DNA of 64,000 nucleotides from the NCBI GenBank assembly GCA_020846145.1, contig JADLEL010000186.1, positions 31,779 to 95,778 of the forward strand. Reading direction: 5' to 3'. Each line of letters opens with the position of its first letter. Position 1 is the stretch's first letter. This DNA is from Pirellulales bacterium (lineage in GTDB: Bacteria > Planctomycetota > Planctomycetia > Pirellulales > Thermoguttaceae). The notes beneath the pieces were generated by a model. It saw only the letters and a list, made by a program, of their open reading frames with translations, made no database searches and was not told where the DNA came from. Shown one piece after another: positions 1 through 9,237 of this stretch. Both the position numbers and the translations under genes were made by a program.

Positions 1-855
1 AAGGTTTACCGCGATTTTTGGGGCCGGCAAAAGGTTCGGGCGTTAAAGGCCCTCGACCTCGAAGTCCGCCGCGGGGAAATCTTCGGACTGTTAGGCCCCA
101 ACGGTTCGGGAAAGACTACCACCATCAAATTGCTCTTGGGATTGCTCTTCCCCACTACGGGACAGGCCCTGGTCTTCGGAAAAGACGCCACCGAAGTTAC
201 CAAAAACGAACGCATCGGCTACCTGCCCGAAGAGTCCTACCTCTACCGCTTCCTGAACGCCGAAGAAACGCTCGATTTCTACGGCCGCCTCTTCGATATC
301 CCCCACGCGCGGCGGCGGCAGCGCGTCGCCGACCTCATCGAAATGGTCGGCCTCGAGTGGGCCAGGAAGCGGCAGCTCAAGGAATACTCGAAAGGCATGG
401 TCCGCCGCATCGGACTGGCCCAGGCGCTCATCAACGATCCCGAATTGATCGTCCTCGACGAACCGACCACCGGCCTCGATCCCCTCGGCGTGCGGGACAT
501 GAAGGATTGGATCCTCAAACTCCGCGATCAGGGCAAAACGGTCCTCATGTGCAGCCACCTTCTGGCCGACGTGCAGGACGTTTGCGACCGCATCGCCATT
601 TTGTACCAGGGCGAACTCAAGGAACTCGGCCGCGTCGATTCGCTCCTCAAGGTGGGCGACGAAACCGAAATCCGCGCCTCGAATCTCAGCCCCGCTTTAC
701 AGGCGGAAGTCAGAAAAGTCATCGAGCGCGACGGCGCGAAGGTCCTCGCGCTGGGCAATCCCACCACCACCCTCGAAGAACTGTTCCTCAAAATCATCCG
801 CGAAAGCGAAGAACATCCCGGCCGCCGCGTCCGCGGAAAGACGGAGAAGAATTAG
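1..855 (+). CDS. ABC transporter ATP-binding protein (5' end outside window)
   Basis: This is the nucleotide-binding subunit of an ABC-2 type exporter, which hydrolyses ATP at the cytoplasmic face of the membrane. Frame 1 is open from base 1, so the start codon lies upstream of the window; the ORF-track start at 130 is internal and would cut off Walker A. Visible motifs are Walker A GPNGSGKT (bases about 100-123), a signature-like YSKGM, Walker [13 protein letters not shown] and the H-loop region CSHLLADV. About 284 residues are visible, near the usual 300 for this family. The permease starts 135 bp downstream, so the two probably form one operon. The substrate cannot be told from sequence. 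Family assignment is secure. Confidence 0.93.
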   Translation, partial: KVYRDFWGRQKVRALKALDLEVRRGEIFGLLGPNGSGKTTTIKLLLGLLFPTTGQALVFGKDATEVTKNERIGYLPEESYLYRFLNAEETLDFYGRLFDIPHARRRQRVADLIEMVGLEWARKRQLKEYSKGMVRRIGLAQALINDPELIVLDEPTTGLDPLGVRDMKDWILKLRDQGKTVLMCSHLLADVQDVCDRIAILYQGELKELGRVDSLLKVGDETEIRASNLSPALQAEVRKVIERDGAKVLALGNPTTTLEELFLKIIRESEEHPGRRVRGKTEKN

Positions 856-990
856 GGGCGCGGGGTGTGGGGCGAGGGATGAGGGATGCCGCTCGCGGCT
901 TAGCAATGCATTACCGATAAACATCGCATGTTCCCGAACCGCGACCAATGGTCGCGGCTTTGCAATTCATAACGGTTATCCTCAATATCC

Positions 991-2835
991 ATGGAATTCG
1001 ACTTCACGCAACTACAGCCCTTTTGGAACTGGTTTCCGCGGGCTTCGATCATTTACCTCGCGCTCTTGGTTTTGCTGACCTTGGCCGTGGTTTTCGTCGG
1101 CTGGATGCTTTCTTTCATTCGGCATGGGCCGAGGCAAGCATTTTCTTGGCTCACGACGCTCGGGCGCGAGGGGCCGATCGCGGCTTTGGAACGAATCGGC
1201 CGCGCCCTCTGGTGGTGCCTCGGCGATCTTGCGATGATTTCGCCCCGCCGCGTCGCTGCTTTGACGGGGCTGGCCGTGAAGGAATCGATTCGCCGCCGCG
1301 TGGTGGTCGCCGTCGCGGTGTTTATTCTGGTGCTGCTTTTCGCCGGCTGGTTCCTCCATCCCAATAGCCCCCATCCCGCGCAGTTGTACATCAGCTTCGT
1401 GATGACCGCCACGAGTTATTTGGTGCTGCTTTTGACGTTGATCCTCTGTTCGCTCAGCATTCCTACCGACCTGAAAAACCGCACGCTGCATACGATCGTC
1501 ACCAAGCCCGTCCGCCCCAGCGAGGTTATTCTCGGACGGGTATTCGGCTTCATCGCCATCGGCACGGCGCTCCTTGCGATCATGGGAACGGTCAGCTATT
1601 TCTTCGTGGTCCGCGGTCTGGCGCATTCGCACGAGTTGATGCTTGCCGAGGATTCCGACGGCAAACAACTCCCGCCCGCGAAGACCAGTTCTGCCCGCTA
1701 TCACTTTCATCGGGTTTTGAGCGATTCCGATTCGCGGGGAGAACTCTGGTTGGAGGACAAGCAGTCTCATACGCACTCCCTCGGGGTCGAAAGGGATGAC
1801 GACTCGGGCAAAATAACCGCCGCCAAAATCGGCCCCGCCGAAGGCGAGTTGATCGCCCGCGTGCCGATCTTCGGCGAACTCTCGTTTTTCGACCGCGCCG
1901 GCAAACGGACGAACAAAGGCATCAGCGTCGGCAAGGAGTGGACCTATCGAAGTTATATCGAAGGAGACTCGAAGCAGGCCGCCCTCTGGAAGTTCCGCGA
2001 CATCACCGAGGATCGCTTTCCGGAAGGATTGCCGGTCGCCTTGAGAATCAGCGTCTTTCGTTCCTGGAAGGGAGAGATCGAAGAAGGCATCCCCGGCAGC
2101 CTCAGCGTGCGCATTCCCGGCCCGGGATCCGAAGAAAAATGGATCGAAGCCGTCGTCTTTACCGCGAAAGACGCCTCGATCGACGTTCAGACCATCCCCC
2201 GCGTTTTACAGCGGGGGGATAAAAAGTACGATCTCTTCAAGGATTTGGTGAAGGACGGCGAGGTGGAAATCCAACTCCGCTGCCTCGCCCCGGCGCAGTA
2301 TTACGGCGTCGCGCAGGCCGACGTTTATCTCCGCACTCCCGATGCCCCGTTCTTCCTCAATTTCTTCAAGGGCTATCTCGGCATCTGGCTGCAAATGTGC
2401 GTCTTGACCGCGCTCGGCGTGTTTTTCAGCACCTTCTTGAGCGGTCCCGTGGCCATTCTTTCCACGGCGGGTTTGCTCGTCGCGGGCCTCTGGCACGACT
2501 TCCTCTTCCGGCTCGCCACCGGCCAGACCTACGGCGGCGGCCCCTTCGAGTCGCTGGTCCGCCTCTTCACGCAGGATAACGTCATTTCCGAAATGGAGCC
2601 CGGCTTGCGCGCCACGGTGGTGCAATCGCTGGATAGCGTTTTCCTCGTCGTGCTCAAGGCCCTGGCGGCGATCCTGCCCGATTTCGAAAAACTCAGCTTC
2701 GCCGATTACGTGGCGAACGGCTTCAACATCCCCGGCGAATTGTTCGTGAAGTGCCTTTGCACCGCGGCGGCGTTCATCGTTCCCGTCTTCGTGGCGTCGT
2801 ATTTCTGCTTCAAAATGCGCGAGGTGGCCAAATGA
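991..2835 (+). CDS. ABC-2 type transporter permease
   Basis: This is the 614-aa membrane subunit partnering the upstream ATPase. Hydrophobic segments are visible near residues 20-42, 100-120, 135-155 and 185-205, and a second group occurs after about residue 445 to the end. Between them is a long hydrophilic stretch of roughly 230 residues, predicted extracytoplasmic. This two-block layout with a large insert is common in ABC-2 permeases of planctomycetes annotated as ABC-2/NosY-like. No Shine-Dalgarno sequence is obvious before the ATG. The stop lies 34 bp before the next gene, which supports a three-gene operon. Cargo is unknown. Confidence 0.85.
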   Translation: MEFDFTQLQPFWNWFPRASIIYLALLVLLTLAVVFVGWMLSFIRHGPRQAFSWLTTLGREGPIAALERIGRALWWCLGDLAMISPRRVAALTGLAVKESIRRRVVVAVAVFILVLLFAGWFLHPNSPHPAQLYISFVMTATSYLVLLLTLILCSLSIPTDLKNRTLHTIVTKPVRPSEVILGRVFGFIAIGTALLAIMGTVSYFFVVRGLAHSHELMLAEDSDGKQLPPAKTSSARYHFHRVLSDSDSRGELWLEDKQSHTHSLGVERDDDSGKITAAKIGPAEGELIARVPIFGELSFFDRAGKRTNKGISVGKEWTYRSYIEGDSKQAALWKFRDITEDRFPEGLPVALRISVFRSWKGEIEEGIPGSLSVRIPGPGSEEKWIEAVVFTAKDASIDVQTIPRVLQRGDKKYDLFKDLVKDGEVEIQLRCLAPAQYYGVAQADVYLRTPDAPFFLNFFKGYLGIWLQMCVLTALGVFFSTFLSGPVAILSTAGLLVAGLWHDFLFRLATGQTYGGGPFESLVRLFTQDNVISEMEPGLRATVVQSLDSVFLVVLKALAAILPDFEKLSFADYVANGFNIPGELFVKCLCTAAAFIVPVFVASYFCFKMREVAK

Positions 2836-2869
2836 CCGCTTTTGGTTTTCAATTATGCAAGGAATCGAA

Positions 2870-4393
2870 ATGACCGCGAAAAGTTCCTTCCTCCGAAAAA
2901 TTTATTACATCATCGGCATCGCCGGACTGCTTTTGTGCTTGTATTTCGTCGGGCGTCCCGCGACGAAGGGCGGACTGGCCCAGCATAGCGATCCCGGCGG
3001 AATGCTTGCCAAGTTCCGCGAAGATCCCCAATATGGCCTCAGCCAAACGCAACTCGGCGAAATCGATCCCGCCGGCGAGAGCATCAAGCTCGCCACCCTC
3101 GGCCTCCGCGGCGTCGCCGCGCTCGTGCTCTGGGAAAAATCGAACGAGTATAAGATGAAGGAGGACTGGGCGAAGTACGAGGCCACCCTGAACCAAATCG
3201 CCGTCGTCCAACCGCATTTCATTTCGGTCTGGATCCACCTCGCTTGGAATCTTTCCTATAATATCTCCGTCGAATTCGACAATTACCGCGACCGCTACCA
3301 TTGGGTCATCGAAGGCATCAAGTACCTGCAAAAAGGGATCGAAAACAACAACAACGACCCCCGCCTGCTCTGGGAAACCGGCTGGACGGTCTCGCAAAAA
3401 ATTGGCCGCGCCGACGAACACTTGCAATATCGGCGGCTCTTCAAGGAAGACGACGAGTTCCACGGCGCGCGGCCCAAGGCGCTCCGCGACAACTGGCTGG
3501 TGGGGAAAACCTGGTACGACAAGTGCATCGAAGAGGCCGAAAGAACCGGCAAGCGCGTCAAGGGCAAGGGACCGTTGATCTACAACTCCAGCCCCGCCAT
3601 GTGCCTGATGAATTACAGCGAAGCCATCGAGGAGGAGGGCACCTTCGGCCAGGTCGCCAAACTGGCCTGGCAAAACGCCTCCAAGGCCTGGCAGGCATTC
3701 GGCCGAAAAAAAATCCCCGATCCCGACAACAACGACCTCTATCTGGCGGACCTGGAAAAGCGCGAGGAACTCGTGAAAAAATACGCCGGGGAACTCGACG
3801 ACCTCGATCCCGGCTTGCGCGAAAAAATCCGCCGGAAAAAGTACGAGGCCCTCAGCCAGGAACAGAAGGACGCGTTAAAAACCGACCTCGAAAAGCGCAC
3901 CGACAAGCAGCATTCCCTCGTGAGCCAGGCCGAAGCGCAAATGGAAGTTACCTATGAGGAAATCGCCAGGCAAGTTCCCCTCGATAAACGAACCAAGGCG
4001 AAAGAACTCGCCGCGGAAGCCTTGAAAAACGAGTTTATCGCCGTCGATATCCGCCGTTCCCGCGACGTCGTCAATTACGCCTATTGGAAACTTCGCGCCG
4101 AAGTCGAACAGGAAGACGACGCGGTCGCCGCCCGCAAGGCCATTTACGACGGCACCCGGCTATTCCGCCGCGAGGCCGATCTGATCGGCGCCCGCGACCT
4201 CTTCAACAAGGGCTTCCTCCTCTGGCGAAACGTGCTCGACAAACATCAAGCCCTCATCGAGGACTCGCTCACCGGCGACGACATGATGGACGTGATCAAC
4301 GTCTATCGCGACCTGCTTCACAAAATGGGCGAACCTTTCCCCAAGCCTTTCATCCTCCAAGATATCGTCGATAAATACGACAAAAAAAGATAA
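2870..4393 (+). CDS. Membrane-anchored protein of the ABC exporter operon
   Basis: This 507-aa protein has one N-terminal transmembrane segment (about residues 8-30) followed by a long, charged, largely helical domain rich in K, E and D. The domain resembles a helical-repeat (TPR-like) scaffold, but no motif is clear enough to name. I chose the ATG at 2870 over the ORF-track start at 2855, because AAGGA lies 7-8 bp before 2870 and nothing comparable precedes 2855. It follows the permease by 34 bp, so it is probably an accessory or periplasmic partner of that transporter. The function is not recognised. Confidence 0.75.
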   Translation: MTAKSSFLRKIYYIIGIAGLLLCLYFVGRPATKGGLAQHSDPGGMLAKFREDPQYGLSQTQLGEIDPAGESIKLATLGLRGVAALVLWEKSNEYKMKEDWAKYEATLNQIAVVQPHFISVWIHLAWNLSYNISVEFDNYRDRYHWVIEGIKYLQKGIENNNNDPRLLWETGWTVSQKIGRADEHLQYRRLFKEDDEFHGARPKALRDNWLVGKTWYDKCIEEAERTGKRVKGKGPLIYNSSPAMCLMNYSEAIEEEGTFGQVAKLAWQNASKAWQAFGRKKIPDPDNNDLYLADLEKREELVKKYAGELDDLDPGLREKIRRKKYEALSQEQKDALKTDLEKRTDKQHSLVSQAEAQMEVTYEEIARQVPLDKRTKAKELAAEALKNEFIAVDIRRSRDVVNYAYWKLRAEVEQEDDAVAARKAIYDGTRLFRREADLIGARDLFNKGFLLWRNVLDKHQALIEDSLTGDDMMDVINVYRDLLHKMGEPFPKPFILQDIVDKYDKKR

Positions 4394-4881
4394 CCTTCGC
4401 GTCGAAGCGACTGTGGGACTGTCGCCCCGGTGATTTTACGCGTTCCGATATTTCGGAAGGCAACGCAATTCTCCTGCACTCCAGCATCGCTTACTTCATC
4501 TATATCACCACCGAGACGCGGAGGGCACGGAGAATGTGATTGGGAGCGGAAAATTTAACGTTCATCGCGTTTTCGCTGTTTCGTGCTATCGCGATAACAT
4601 GAGCGCGAAATGGCGAAAGAGCGAAACGGCGAAAATCGCGACTCCGACCGGAATACTGCGTTTTCACGAAAAGCGATAAAAATCCCACGATATCGACGAT
4701 GCGGGAATCCTCCCGAAATCCATCGTCTCCGTGTCTCCGTGGTTTTTTATGATGTGAGTCGCACAAGCTTAACGGCGTTGCCCAAATCTTTCCCGGTTTC
4801 CATCCGGGATCGCTCATCGCATTTCCCATCTTCCCCATCTTCTCTTGACTTATCCGACCATAATGCCTACTCTCGGCATCT
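4394..4881. other. Intergenic region with CACGGAGACACGGAG-type repeat arms
   Basis: No gene is supported here. Two facing arms of one repeat family are present: CCGAGACGCGGAGGGCACGG near 4511-4530, and its inverted counterpart TCCGTGTCTCCGTGG near 4728-4742. The same family recurs at 55883-55989. The short ORFs on both strands have no recognisable content. Confidence 0.6.
4845..4873 (+). promoter_or_regulatory. Candidate sigma70-like promoter close to the start codon
   Basis: TTGACT at 4845-4850 is separated by 17 bp from TACTCT at 4868-4873. The -10 box ends only 8 bp before the ATG at 4882. If real, the transcript would be leaderless or nearly so, which fits the absence of a Shine-Dalgarno sequence. 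This is inference from spacing alone. Confidence 0.3.
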
Positions 4882-6168
4882 ATGAAAAATCCTAAAAGAA
4901 TCCCCCTTTTTATCGTCTATCTGGCGTTTTGGCCACTTGGAGCCATTGCCGCGGAGGAGCCGCCGTTGCTCGAAAACGGCCGCCAACTGCTCCTGCTTCG
5001 CAACGGTCAAGTCCTCGAAGGCCGCGTTGCGAAACTCAAGGATCACTATCTGGTCGATCTACCGGACGGCGAAATTCGCGTTCGCACCGCCGAGGTCGCG
5101 TTCGTCTGCCGGAACCTCGAAGAAGGCTATCGGCGCAAACGGGCGGCCATCCAAACCGAAAATTGGCGCGACCGCCTCGAATTGGCCCGTTGGTGCCACA
5201 AGCATGCGATGGCCGAACATGCGGCCGCCGAACTCGCCGCGGCTGAAGTTGCGTCGCCCGGCAATCCCCTGGTCGCCGCGCTCCGGCGGCAAATGGAACC
5301 CGTCCCCGAATCGGCCGCGAAACCGGAGAAATCCAACGCTCTCGACGACGCCGTCCCAAACGAAGAGCTCGACTGCATGGTCCGCGGCCTGCCGCCCAAG
5401 ACCATGGAAGCGTTCACCCAAACCGTGCAGCCGATGTTGATGAACAACTGCACCGCGATGGGCTGCCACGGGCCGCAATCGACCGCCAATTTCAAGCTCT
5501 TTCGCGTGTCGGCGGGCGAGGCCGCCAATCGCCGCTTGACGCAGCGGAACCTTCATGCCGTGCTGCAATACGTCAACCGCGAACATCCCGAGCAAAGCCG
5601 CCTGTTGACTTTGCCCGCCGCGCCGCACGGACCGGCGAAAAAAGCGATCTTCACCGAACGCCAGACGGGCCAATACTTCCGCTTTTCCCAGTGGGTGATG
5701 GGATTCGACACGCGCGATTTCCCCAAGTCCGCCGAACTCATGGCCGAGCAGGATTTGCCCCAAAACCCCGCGGAGGATTTGCCCGCCGACTCGCTTTCCG
5801 CACCGCGATTGCTCCCCGGCGACGCTCGGCGGGCCAAACCGTTGATTGCCGAAAGGAAAACTCCCGCGAAGCCGAATTCCGCGGCGGATGCCGCATCGAG
5901 CGAAATCGCCCCGGCATCCTACCAGGAACCGCCCGCCGAGTTTTTGCATTCGAGCCGCGCCCGCCCCGGCAAAGCGAGTTTCCCCCCGCAACCACAACCG
6001 CGGCTCCCGATGGAAAAAGTTAAACGCGGCGCTCCGCTTCCCCAACCGGAATCGAAAGACCCTTTCGATCCCGAAATCTTCAATCGCCGCTATCACAAGG
6101 CGGAAACACCACCAGAGAGGGGAAAACAATCAGAAGACGCAAAACAGCCCGAGAAAATCCCGGATTAA
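4882..6168 (+). CDS. Secreted protein with CX4CH haem-type motif
   Basis: The protein has 428 aa. Residues 1-24 form a signal peptide ending near AIAAEE. Residues about 30-80 look like a small beta domain with an NGQVLEGRV start. Near residue 190 is NNCTAMGCHG, which is CX4CH rather than the standard CXXCH of c-type cytochromes. The region following (about residues 180-280) resembles planctomycete cytochrome-like domains. The last 150 residues are proline-rich and low in complexity. A single-haem or metal-binding role outside the cytoplasm is inferred. The substrate and partner are unknown. The gene has large intergenic gaps on both sides, so it is probably transcribed alone. Confidence 0.7.
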   Translation: MKNPKRIPLFIVYLAFWPLGAIAAEEPPLLENGRQLLLLRNGQVLEGRVAKLKDHYLVDLPDGEIRVRTAEVAFVCRNLEEGYRRKRAAIQTENWRDRLELARWCHKHAMAEHAAAELAAAEVASPGNPLVAALRRQMEPVPESAAKPEKSNALDDAVPNEELDCMVRGLPPKTMEAFTQTVQPMLMNNCTAMGCHGPQSTANFKLFRVSAGEAANRRLTQRNLHAVLQYVNREHPEQSRLLTLPAAPHGPAKKAIFTERQTGQYFRFSQWVMGFDTRDFPKSAELMAEQDLPQNPAEDLPADSLSAPRLLPGDARRAKPLIAERKTPAKPNSAADAASSEIAPASYQEPPAEFLHSSRARPGKASFPPQPQPRLPMEKVKRGAPLPQPESKDPFDPEIFNRRYHKAETPPERGKQSEDAKQPEKIPD

Positions 6169-6483
6169 GCCCAAATTATTCATAGAAGCGATTCGTAGAA
6201 GCGGCATCTTGCCGCTTTTGCCAAATATGCGGCAGGATGCCGCATCTACGATGAGTTTGAATATTCCCGGATTAGCCCTTGCTGGGAGTTTTTCACTTGT
6301 TTTATCGTGCATTCTGAGCGCATAATAAGGTTTCCCGCCTGAATCGTCCTCCAAACCGGCAAAAAATCCGCTTGCCCCAGTCCGTTACGGGATATCGAGG
6401 GTTTAATTGGACGGTATTTGCTCTGAAGGCGGATTTCACGCCGATTGGGCAGACATTTTCCCGCACGTTTTATTCCTCCGCCC
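6169..6483. repeat. Intergenic region with a palindromic repeat (6191-6253)
   Basis: Arms TCGTAGAAGCGGCATCTTGC and GCAGGATGCCGCATCTACGA face each other at about 6191-6210 and 6234-6253, separated by a short loop. The arms match at all but a few positions. Nothing else is recognisable in the stretch. The element may act as a terminator for the preceding gene, but it has no T tract. Confidence 0.7.
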
Positions 6484-7689
6484 ATGCCCGAATTTCAATA
6501 CACTGCCCGCGATACTACCGGAAATAAAATCACCGGCACGATTGCCGCCGCGGGTCGGCGCGAGGCGGCGGCGAATTTGGTGGCCAAGGCGCTGTTCCCG
6601 GTCGATGTCCAAGAGGCGGGAAATGTCGTCGAGACGAAAAGTATTCGCCGCGTGCCCGCACAGTTGCTCGCCGTAACCTATTCGCAATTGGCCGATCTCT
6701 TGCGCAGCGGCGTTCCCTTGCTCCGCGCGCTCGAGGTCATCCGCAAGCAGACTTCCCACAATGCCATGAATCAGGTATTGAGCGAAGTCTGTCATCAAGT
6801 CGAGGAAGGTTCGACGCTGGCCGACGCCTTCAACCGCTTTCCCCGCGTCTTTGGCGAAATGGCGGTGAACATGATCCGCGCCGGCGGCGAGGGCGGATTC
6901 CTCGAAGAAGCCCTGATCCGCGTCGCCGAATTCACCGAGGCCACGGAAGACCTGAAAAAACGCACGCTGGGCGCGGTGGCGTACCCGGCGATTTTGGCCA
7001 TTTTCGGCGTAACGCTCGTGATCGTCTTAATCGTCTTCTTCGTGCCGCAATTCGAGAATCTGTTCAGCCAACTCCGCCAGCGCAATGAACTGCCTGCGCT
7101 CACCGAAACTTTGCTCTGGCTCAGCGAAACGCTCCGCGGCCGGTACGGATTGGCGCTTTTGGCCGCGGCGATCGCCGGCGTCGGCTTCGCGCGGTACTCG
7201 CTGAACACCGAAAAGGGCCGCCTTTGGAGCGATAGGGCGAAAATGAAACTGCCCATCGTCGGGCCGATTTTTCAGAGTCTGGCCGTCGCCCGCTTCTGCC
7301 GCGTTCTGGGCACGCTTTTGAAAAACGGCGTCCCCATCCTCCGCAGCATGGATATTTCCCGCAATGCCACGGGCAACCGCGTACTGGCGATCGCCATCGG
7401 CAACGCCACCGAAAATATCTCCGCAGGCCAGTCGCTCGCCGAACCGTTGGCCGCCAGCGGACAATTCCCCCCTTCCGTCGTGGAGATGATCGCCGTGGCC
7501 GAACAAGCCAATAATTTGGAAGCCGTGCTCCTGGATACGGCCGACACGCTCGAAAAACGCACCTGGCGAAAGCTCGATCTAGCCGTTCGCCTCATTGAAC
7601 CGCTTATGCTCTTGTTGATTGCCGGTCTGGTGTTGCTCATGGCCATCGCCCTGCTGCAACCCATGTTCAACATGAGCCGAACCATTTAG
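6484..7689 (+). CDS. gspF: Type II secretion system inner-membrane protein GspF
   Basis: This 401-aa platform protein of the type II secretion/type IV pilus machinery sits in the inner membrane and couples the GspE ATPase to the pseudopilus. The start at 6484 gives MPEFQYTARD, the usual GspF beginning; the ORF-track start at 6445 adds 13 unsupported residues. Two homologous F domains are visible: about residues 60-190, with a membrane segment AILAIFGVTLVIVLIVFFVP, and about 260-395, ending in LLLLIAGLVLLMAIALLQPMF. The conserved GVPLLRALEV and GVPILRSMDI repeats confirm the duplication. The gene is separated by 19 kb from the gspG-M cluster, and no gspE or gspD is seen in the window. Confidence 0.95.
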   Translation: MPEFQYTARDTTGNKITGTIAAAGRREAAANLVAKALFPVDVQEAGNVVETKSIRRVPAQLLAVTYSQLADLLRSGVPLLRALEVIRKQTSHNAMNQVLSEVCHQVEEGSTLADAFNRFPRVFGEMAVNMIRAGGEGGFLEEALIRVAEFTEATEDLKKRTLGAVAYPAILAIFGVTLVIVLIVFFVPQFENLFSQLRQRNELPALTETLLWLSETLRGRYGLALLAAAIAGVGFARYSLNTEKGRLWSDRAKMKLPIVGPIFQSLAVARFCRVLGTLLKNGVPILRSMDISRNATGNRVLAIAIGNATENISAGQSLAEPLAASGQFPPSVVEMIAVAEQANNLEAVLLDTADTLEKRTWRKLDLAVRLIEPLMLLLIAGLVLLMAIALLQPMFNMSRTI

Positions 7690-7812
7690 AGTCATTCGGA
7701 AAGAAAATGCTAGCCGAGGGGATAAAAAAGCGAACCGAGGGATTTATCTTCTCCGCCCGAACGGAGAGCCGTTGACGTAACTCGTTGACGACTTTCATGT
7801 TGTGCTCTCGCC

Positions 7813-7917
7813 ATGTCGTTCCTCCGGGTGGCCGTGCTTGTTTTCAGCTTGTTTGGCTTCGGAAAACTTGATCTTTTTTTGGGGATTCTCGTGCTGGTGG
7901 TGATTTTCTTTTTGTAA
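7813..7917 (+). CDS. Possible 34-aa single-span membrane peptide
   Basis: An ATG at 7813 opens a 34-codon frame ending TAA at 7915-7917, too short for the ORF track. The product is almost wholly hydrophobic: two segments (LRVAVLVFSLFGF and LFLGILVLVVIFFL) are joined by a short GKLD turn. No Shine-Dalgarno sequence is visible. It lies between gspF and a repeat. It could be a real small membrane protein or a chance T-rich stretch; coding is unproven. Confidence 0.3.
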   Translation: MSFLRVAVLVFSLFGFGKLDLFLGILVLVVIFFL

Positions 7918-7918
7918 C

Positions 7919-8017
7919 CGTTCACAGGGGACTGTCCCGATTTTCGCGGCGCAAAAGATGATGGCGCCGTAAAAGTGCTTAATCGCCGCGAAAATGGGAC
8001 TGTCCCCCTCGCGCCGC
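7919..8017 (+). repeat. GGGACTGTCCC palindromic repeat, copy A
   Basis: The element is about 99 bp with facing GGGACTGTCCC and TTTTCGCGGCG motifs around a central loop. It matches copies at 9616-9714 and 45555-45651, both in the opposite orientation. Copies A and B bracket the RAYT transposase gene, as expected for a REP/BIME element and its transposase. Confidence 0.85.
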
Positions 8018-8020
8018 GTC

Positions 8021-8199
8021 GAGTTTGTATCGGTGGGAGATGCGGAGAACGCGGCGGATGCGGATACGGGCTATGGCAGGGTCGATTCGCCTACAACCTC
8101 GGCAAATACGGCGTAACGGCCGGGCAGTACAGCGAAATACTGGCTCATCCGGATAAAGCGTACCCGATGATTTGGTTTACCGGGAATTTCAAGGAATGA
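8021..8199 (+). pseudogene. Frameshifted N-terminal fragment of a SUMF1/FGE-like protein
   Basis: Bases from 8021 translate as EFVSVGDAENAADADTGYGR in one frame. After a shift near 8080 the sequence continues in another frame as AYNLGKYGVTAGQYSEIL. Joined, this matches the N-terminal pattern of planctomycete formylglycine-generating-enzyme-like (SUMF1) proteins, which begin VxVGdpgNaaD...GYGxVxYxYxIGKYEVTxxQY. The rest of the domain is missing and the reading stops at 8199. It is a dead remnant, and no start codon or complete domain remains. Confidence 0.65.
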
Positions 8200-8249
8200 A
8201 TCGCAAGGAGCAATGGAATTGCGCTATCGAGCGCGGATTTCCTCGATTT

Positions 8250-8470
8250 CGGGCCGAAGGCCCAGCCGTTCGCCCAGCCCTGGGCAACGCCCAGGGGAAC
8301 GAGGCCCCGCCGCGTTAATTCCAGGCCCAACTTTCCCGGCCGGTCTCCTTCGGGAAGGTGAACGATTGGCCCGTTGGGCCGACGCGAAAATGTTTTGCCG
8401 CGCCGTTTTCCCCAGGCGTTGCCTGGGGCTGGGCGAACTGCCGGCCCTTTGGGCCGCCGCGGCCGCGTTC
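8250..8470. repeat. CCCAGGGCGTTGCCCTGGGC-type repeat
   Basis: This long imperfect inverted repeat contains CCCTGGGCAACGCCCAGGGG near 8279-8298 and the facing CCCCAGGCGTTGCCTGGGGC near 8410-8429. Each arm also has GGGCCGAAGGCCC-like mini-palindromes. The same family lies inside the 5' ends of gspJ and gspK (28889-29084, 30291-30412). Confidence 0.8.
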
Positions 8471-8577
8471 CAATGGCATTAATCGGTTAGGTACGCTTTA
8501 GCCGGATGAACCGTAATTATTGAACGTCGTTAGCGTTGTTCGCCGTTCTCGGACGGCGGAAAGAAAGGAGATTTCGC

Positions 8578-9231
8578 ATGGCGCGATTGGCGCGGGTGGT
8601 GGCGGCGGGGATGCCGCATCATATAACGCAGCGGGGGAACCGGCGGCAGCCGACGTTTTTCCGCGACGAAGATTACGTCGAGTACCTGGAACTGATGGCC
8701 GAGTGGACGCACGAGTGCGACGTGGCGGTCTGGGCCTATTGCCTGATGCCCAATCACGTGCATCTGATCGCCGTGCCGAAGCGCGCGGACGGCTTGCGGC
8801 GCGCGATCGGCGAGGCGCATCGGCGCTATACGCGATACGTCAATTTCCGCGAGGGCTGGCGCGGGCATCTTTGGCAGGGACGGTTCGCGTCGTTCGTGAT
8901 GGACGAGCCGTATCTGCTGGCCGCCGCGCGGTACATCGAACTCAATCCGGTGCGGGCGGGGCTGGCCGATTCGCCGCGCGCGTACCGCTGGAGCAGCGCC
9001 CGGGCGCATTTGCGGGGCAAGGACGATCTCCTGGCGAAGGTCGAACCGCTCCTGGCGCTGGCCGAGAACTGGCGCCGCCTGTTGACGAGCGCGGCGAGCG
9101 AAGAGAAACTCAAGCTTTTCCGCGCGCACGAGACCACCGGCCGCGTGTTGGGCGACGGGGAATTTCAGAAGCGTTTGGAGAAGAAGCTCGGTCGTGTATT
9201 GCGGCGGCAAAAACCCGGCCCGAAAGGATAA
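8578..9231 (+). CDS. REP-associated tyrosine transposase (RAYT, Y1 type)
   Basis: This 217-aa single-strand HUH transposase belongs to the Y1_Tnp/IS200-like RAYT family, which is associated with short palindromic REP elements. The start at 8578 follows AAAGGAG at 8 bp; the ORF-track start at 8536 is too early. Visible motifs are ITQRGNRRQ near residue 18, the catalytic HUH motif in CLMPNHVHLI near residue 60, and the candidate nucleophile tyrosine in HRRYTRYVN near residue 85. WQGRFAS and AARYIELNPVRAGL follow, both typical of the family. The length is usual. Copies A and B of the GGGACTGTCCC repeat flank it in inverted orientation, so it is the likely mover of that repeat. Confidence 0.92.
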   Translation: MARLARVVAAGMPHHITQRGNRRQPTFFRDEDYVEYLELMAEWTHECDVAVWAYCLMPNHVHLIAVPKRADGLRRAIGEAHRRYTRYVNFREGWRGHLWQGRFASFVMDEPYLLAAARYIELNPVRAGLADSPRAYRWSSARAHLRGKDDLLAKVEPLLALAENWRRLLTSAASEEKLKLFRAHETTGRVLGDGEFQKRLEKKLGRVLRRQKPGPKG

Positions 9232-9237
9232 TTATGA

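Noticed and set aside
5059-6129. 356-aa minus ORF opposite the haem-motif protein
   Set aside because: It shows no domain and is explained by base composition.
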